Source: Candidatus Geohydrothermomicrobium daggyaiense
GTDB taxonomy: Bacteria; Actinomycetota; Geothermincolia; Fen-727; JACVIW01
NCBI GenBank assembly: GCA_015711695.1
Contig: JACVIW010000156.1
Span: 1 to 5,984, forward strand
Direction of reading: 5' to 3'
Length of the DNA: 5,984 nt
Part shown: one piece after another, positions 4,997-5,984 of the stretch
Layout: each line of letters starts with the position of its first letter
Position numbering within the stretch: the first letter of the stretch is position 1
Notes under the pieces: generated by a model
The model's input: the letters and a program-made list of their open reading frames with translations, nothing else
Database searches by the model: none
What the model was told of the DNA's origin: nothing
Made by a program: the position numbers and the translations under genes

Positions 4997-5984
4997 ATGA
5001 GAGAGGTTGAAGACATTGCCCGGAAAGCAAAATTGGCAAAAGAAGCAATTGCACAGGCGAGCACCGAGCAAAAGAACGCGGCTCTTTGCGCAATGGCAAA
5101 AGCGTTAACTGACTCTACTGCGCTTATCCTTGATGAAAATTTAAAGGACATAGAGGAAGGGAAAAAAAAGGGAATTTCAGCAGCGTTACTTGACAGATTG
5201 ACTTTAAACGAATCGCGTATCAGGGAGATGGCTCAGGGCCTTCTCCAGGTCGCTTCTTTGAAGGACCCGGTGGGTGAGATAATTGAGGGCTGGAAATTGC
5301 CAAATGGCCTTGTTATAGAAAAAGTGCGTGTTCCCATTGGCATCATCGGAATAATTTACGAAGCTCGCCCAAACGTAACTGTTGATGCTGCTGGTTTATG
5401 TATCAAAAGCGGTAATGCGGTGATCTTAAGAGGGAGTTCTAATGCGATTAACTCCAACTCTGTACTTGTTGACGTTATCGCAAAAGCTGTAGCTGAAACA
5501 GGGTTGCCAGAGGATTCCATACAACTAATACGCCGCACTGACAGGGAGTCAGCCCTGGAATTAATGCGTATGCATGGACTTGTGGATCTCTTAATACCAA
5601 GAGGGGGAGAGGGGCTCATTCGCACCGTTGTAGAAAACTCAACAGTTCCCGTAATAGAAACAGGGGTTGGGAACTGCCATGTGTATGTGGATGCTGGCGC
5701 GGATTTTGATATGGCGATGAGAATAGTTGTCAATGCTAAGACTCAGAGACCAGGTGTTTGCAACGCCTGCGAAACGTTGCTCATTCACCAGGATATTGCT
5801 GCAGAATTCCTCCCAGGCCTGGCAGGGAAATTGCGTGAAAAAGGTGTACGTTTGCGTGGATGTCCGACCACAAAGAGTATTCTTGGTGATTGCGAAGAAG
5901 CGACCGAGGAGGATTGGTACCGGGAATATCTCGACTTGATTCTTGCGGTTAAGGTTGTAAGTGATGTGAATGAAGCGATAAGTC
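4997..5984 (+). CDS. proA: Gamma-glutamyl phosphate reductase, 3'-truncated by window edge
   Basis: Reduces gamma-glutamyl phosphate with NADPH to glutamate-5-semialdehyde, the second step of proline synthesis and the partner reaction to ProB. It belongs to the aldehyde dehydrogenase fold. The frame is open from ATG 4997 to the window end, giving 329 of roughly 415 residues. Signatures are VPIGIIGIIYEARPNVTVDAA (about 112-132), GNAVILRGSSNA (139-150), TDRESA (181-186), LIPRGGEGLI (199-208), STVPVIETGVGNCHVYVD (215-232) and NAKTQRPGVCNACETLL. In the last, C255 matches the catalytic thiolate, the same number as in the Thermotoga maritima enzyme. The start is set by AAGGGGGG six bases upstream. 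Leucine codon TTA appears eight times here, against about five times in all other genes of the window together. Together with the AT-rich gap before it, this hints at a different history or expression constraint. Function is near certain. Confidence 0.96.
   Translation, partial: MREVEDIARKAKLAKEAIAQASTEQKNAALCAMAKALTDSTALILDENLKDIEEGKKKGISAALLDRLTLNESRIREMAQGLLQVASLKDPVGEIIEGWKLPNGLVIEKVRVPIGIIGIIYEARPNVTVDAAGLCIKSGNAVILRGSSNAINSNSVLVDVIAKAVAETGLPEDSIQLIRRTDRESALELMRMHGLVDLLIPRGGEGLIRTVVENSTVPVIETGVGNCHVYVDAGADFDMAMRIVVNAKTQRPGVCNACETLLIHQDIAAEFLPGLAGKLREKGVRLRGCPTTKSILGDCEEATEEDWYREYLDLILAVKVVSDVNEAIS

Noticed and set aside
4736..5071. Minus-strand and plus-strand open frames across the proB-proA gap
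   Set aside because: They run over the ends of two certain genes, lack ribosome sites and show no recognisable domain.
5356..5939. Open frames on either strand inside proA
   Set aside because: The proA frame is continuous through the region with conserved catalytic motifs; the others are shadows.

Overview
This window is a conserved bacterial housekeeping cluster, all on the + strand. In order it carries an RNase E/G-family endoribonuclease (5' part cut by the window edge), ribosomal proteins L21 (rplU) and L27 (rpmA), a single-domain response regulator, the ribosome-associated GTPase Obg (obgE), glutamate 5-kinase (proB), and gamma-glutamyl phosphate reductase (proA, 3' part cut off). The RNase E/G-L21-L27-Obg-ProB-ProA order recurs in several bacterial groups (clostridia, actinobacteria, deltaproteobacteria and some uncultured lineages). 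Base composition is moderate. AGG/AGA arginine and ATA isoleucine codons are common, and TTG serves as one start. I cannot name the lineage from this. No phage, insertion sequence, CRISPR array, tRNA or rRNA is visible.

Region by region: 1-847 encodes the catalytic half of RNase E/G, stopping just after its zinc-link CxxC. Bases 848-1082 are an AT-rich gap with a hairpin and a candidate promoter for the ribosomal-protein operon. The RNase frame also stays open there for 66 codons beyond its TGA, and that translation vaguely resembles the missing RNase C-terminus. L21 and L27 follow with a 95-base gap and no Prp-type protease gene between them, which fits an L27 without a cleavable N-terminal extension. 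A receiver-only response regulator then sits between rpmA and obgE, an unusual place for it. obgE and proB overlap by one base (TGATG). proB and proA are separated by an AT-rich 123-base gap with hairpins, repeated TGCCAGT words and a G6T6 tract before the proA ATG. proA uses TTA leucine codons far more than its neighbours.

Functionally, the first part serves RNA processing and 50S subunit supply and assembly (RNase E/G, L21, L27, Obg). proB and proA encode the first two steps of proline synthesis from glutamate. The response regulator may bring a phosphorelay signal to this growth-related operon, but no partner kinase is visible. I do not see a wholly new system. The points most worth checking are the premature-looking end of RNase E/G, the inserted response regulator, and the structured proB-proA junction.
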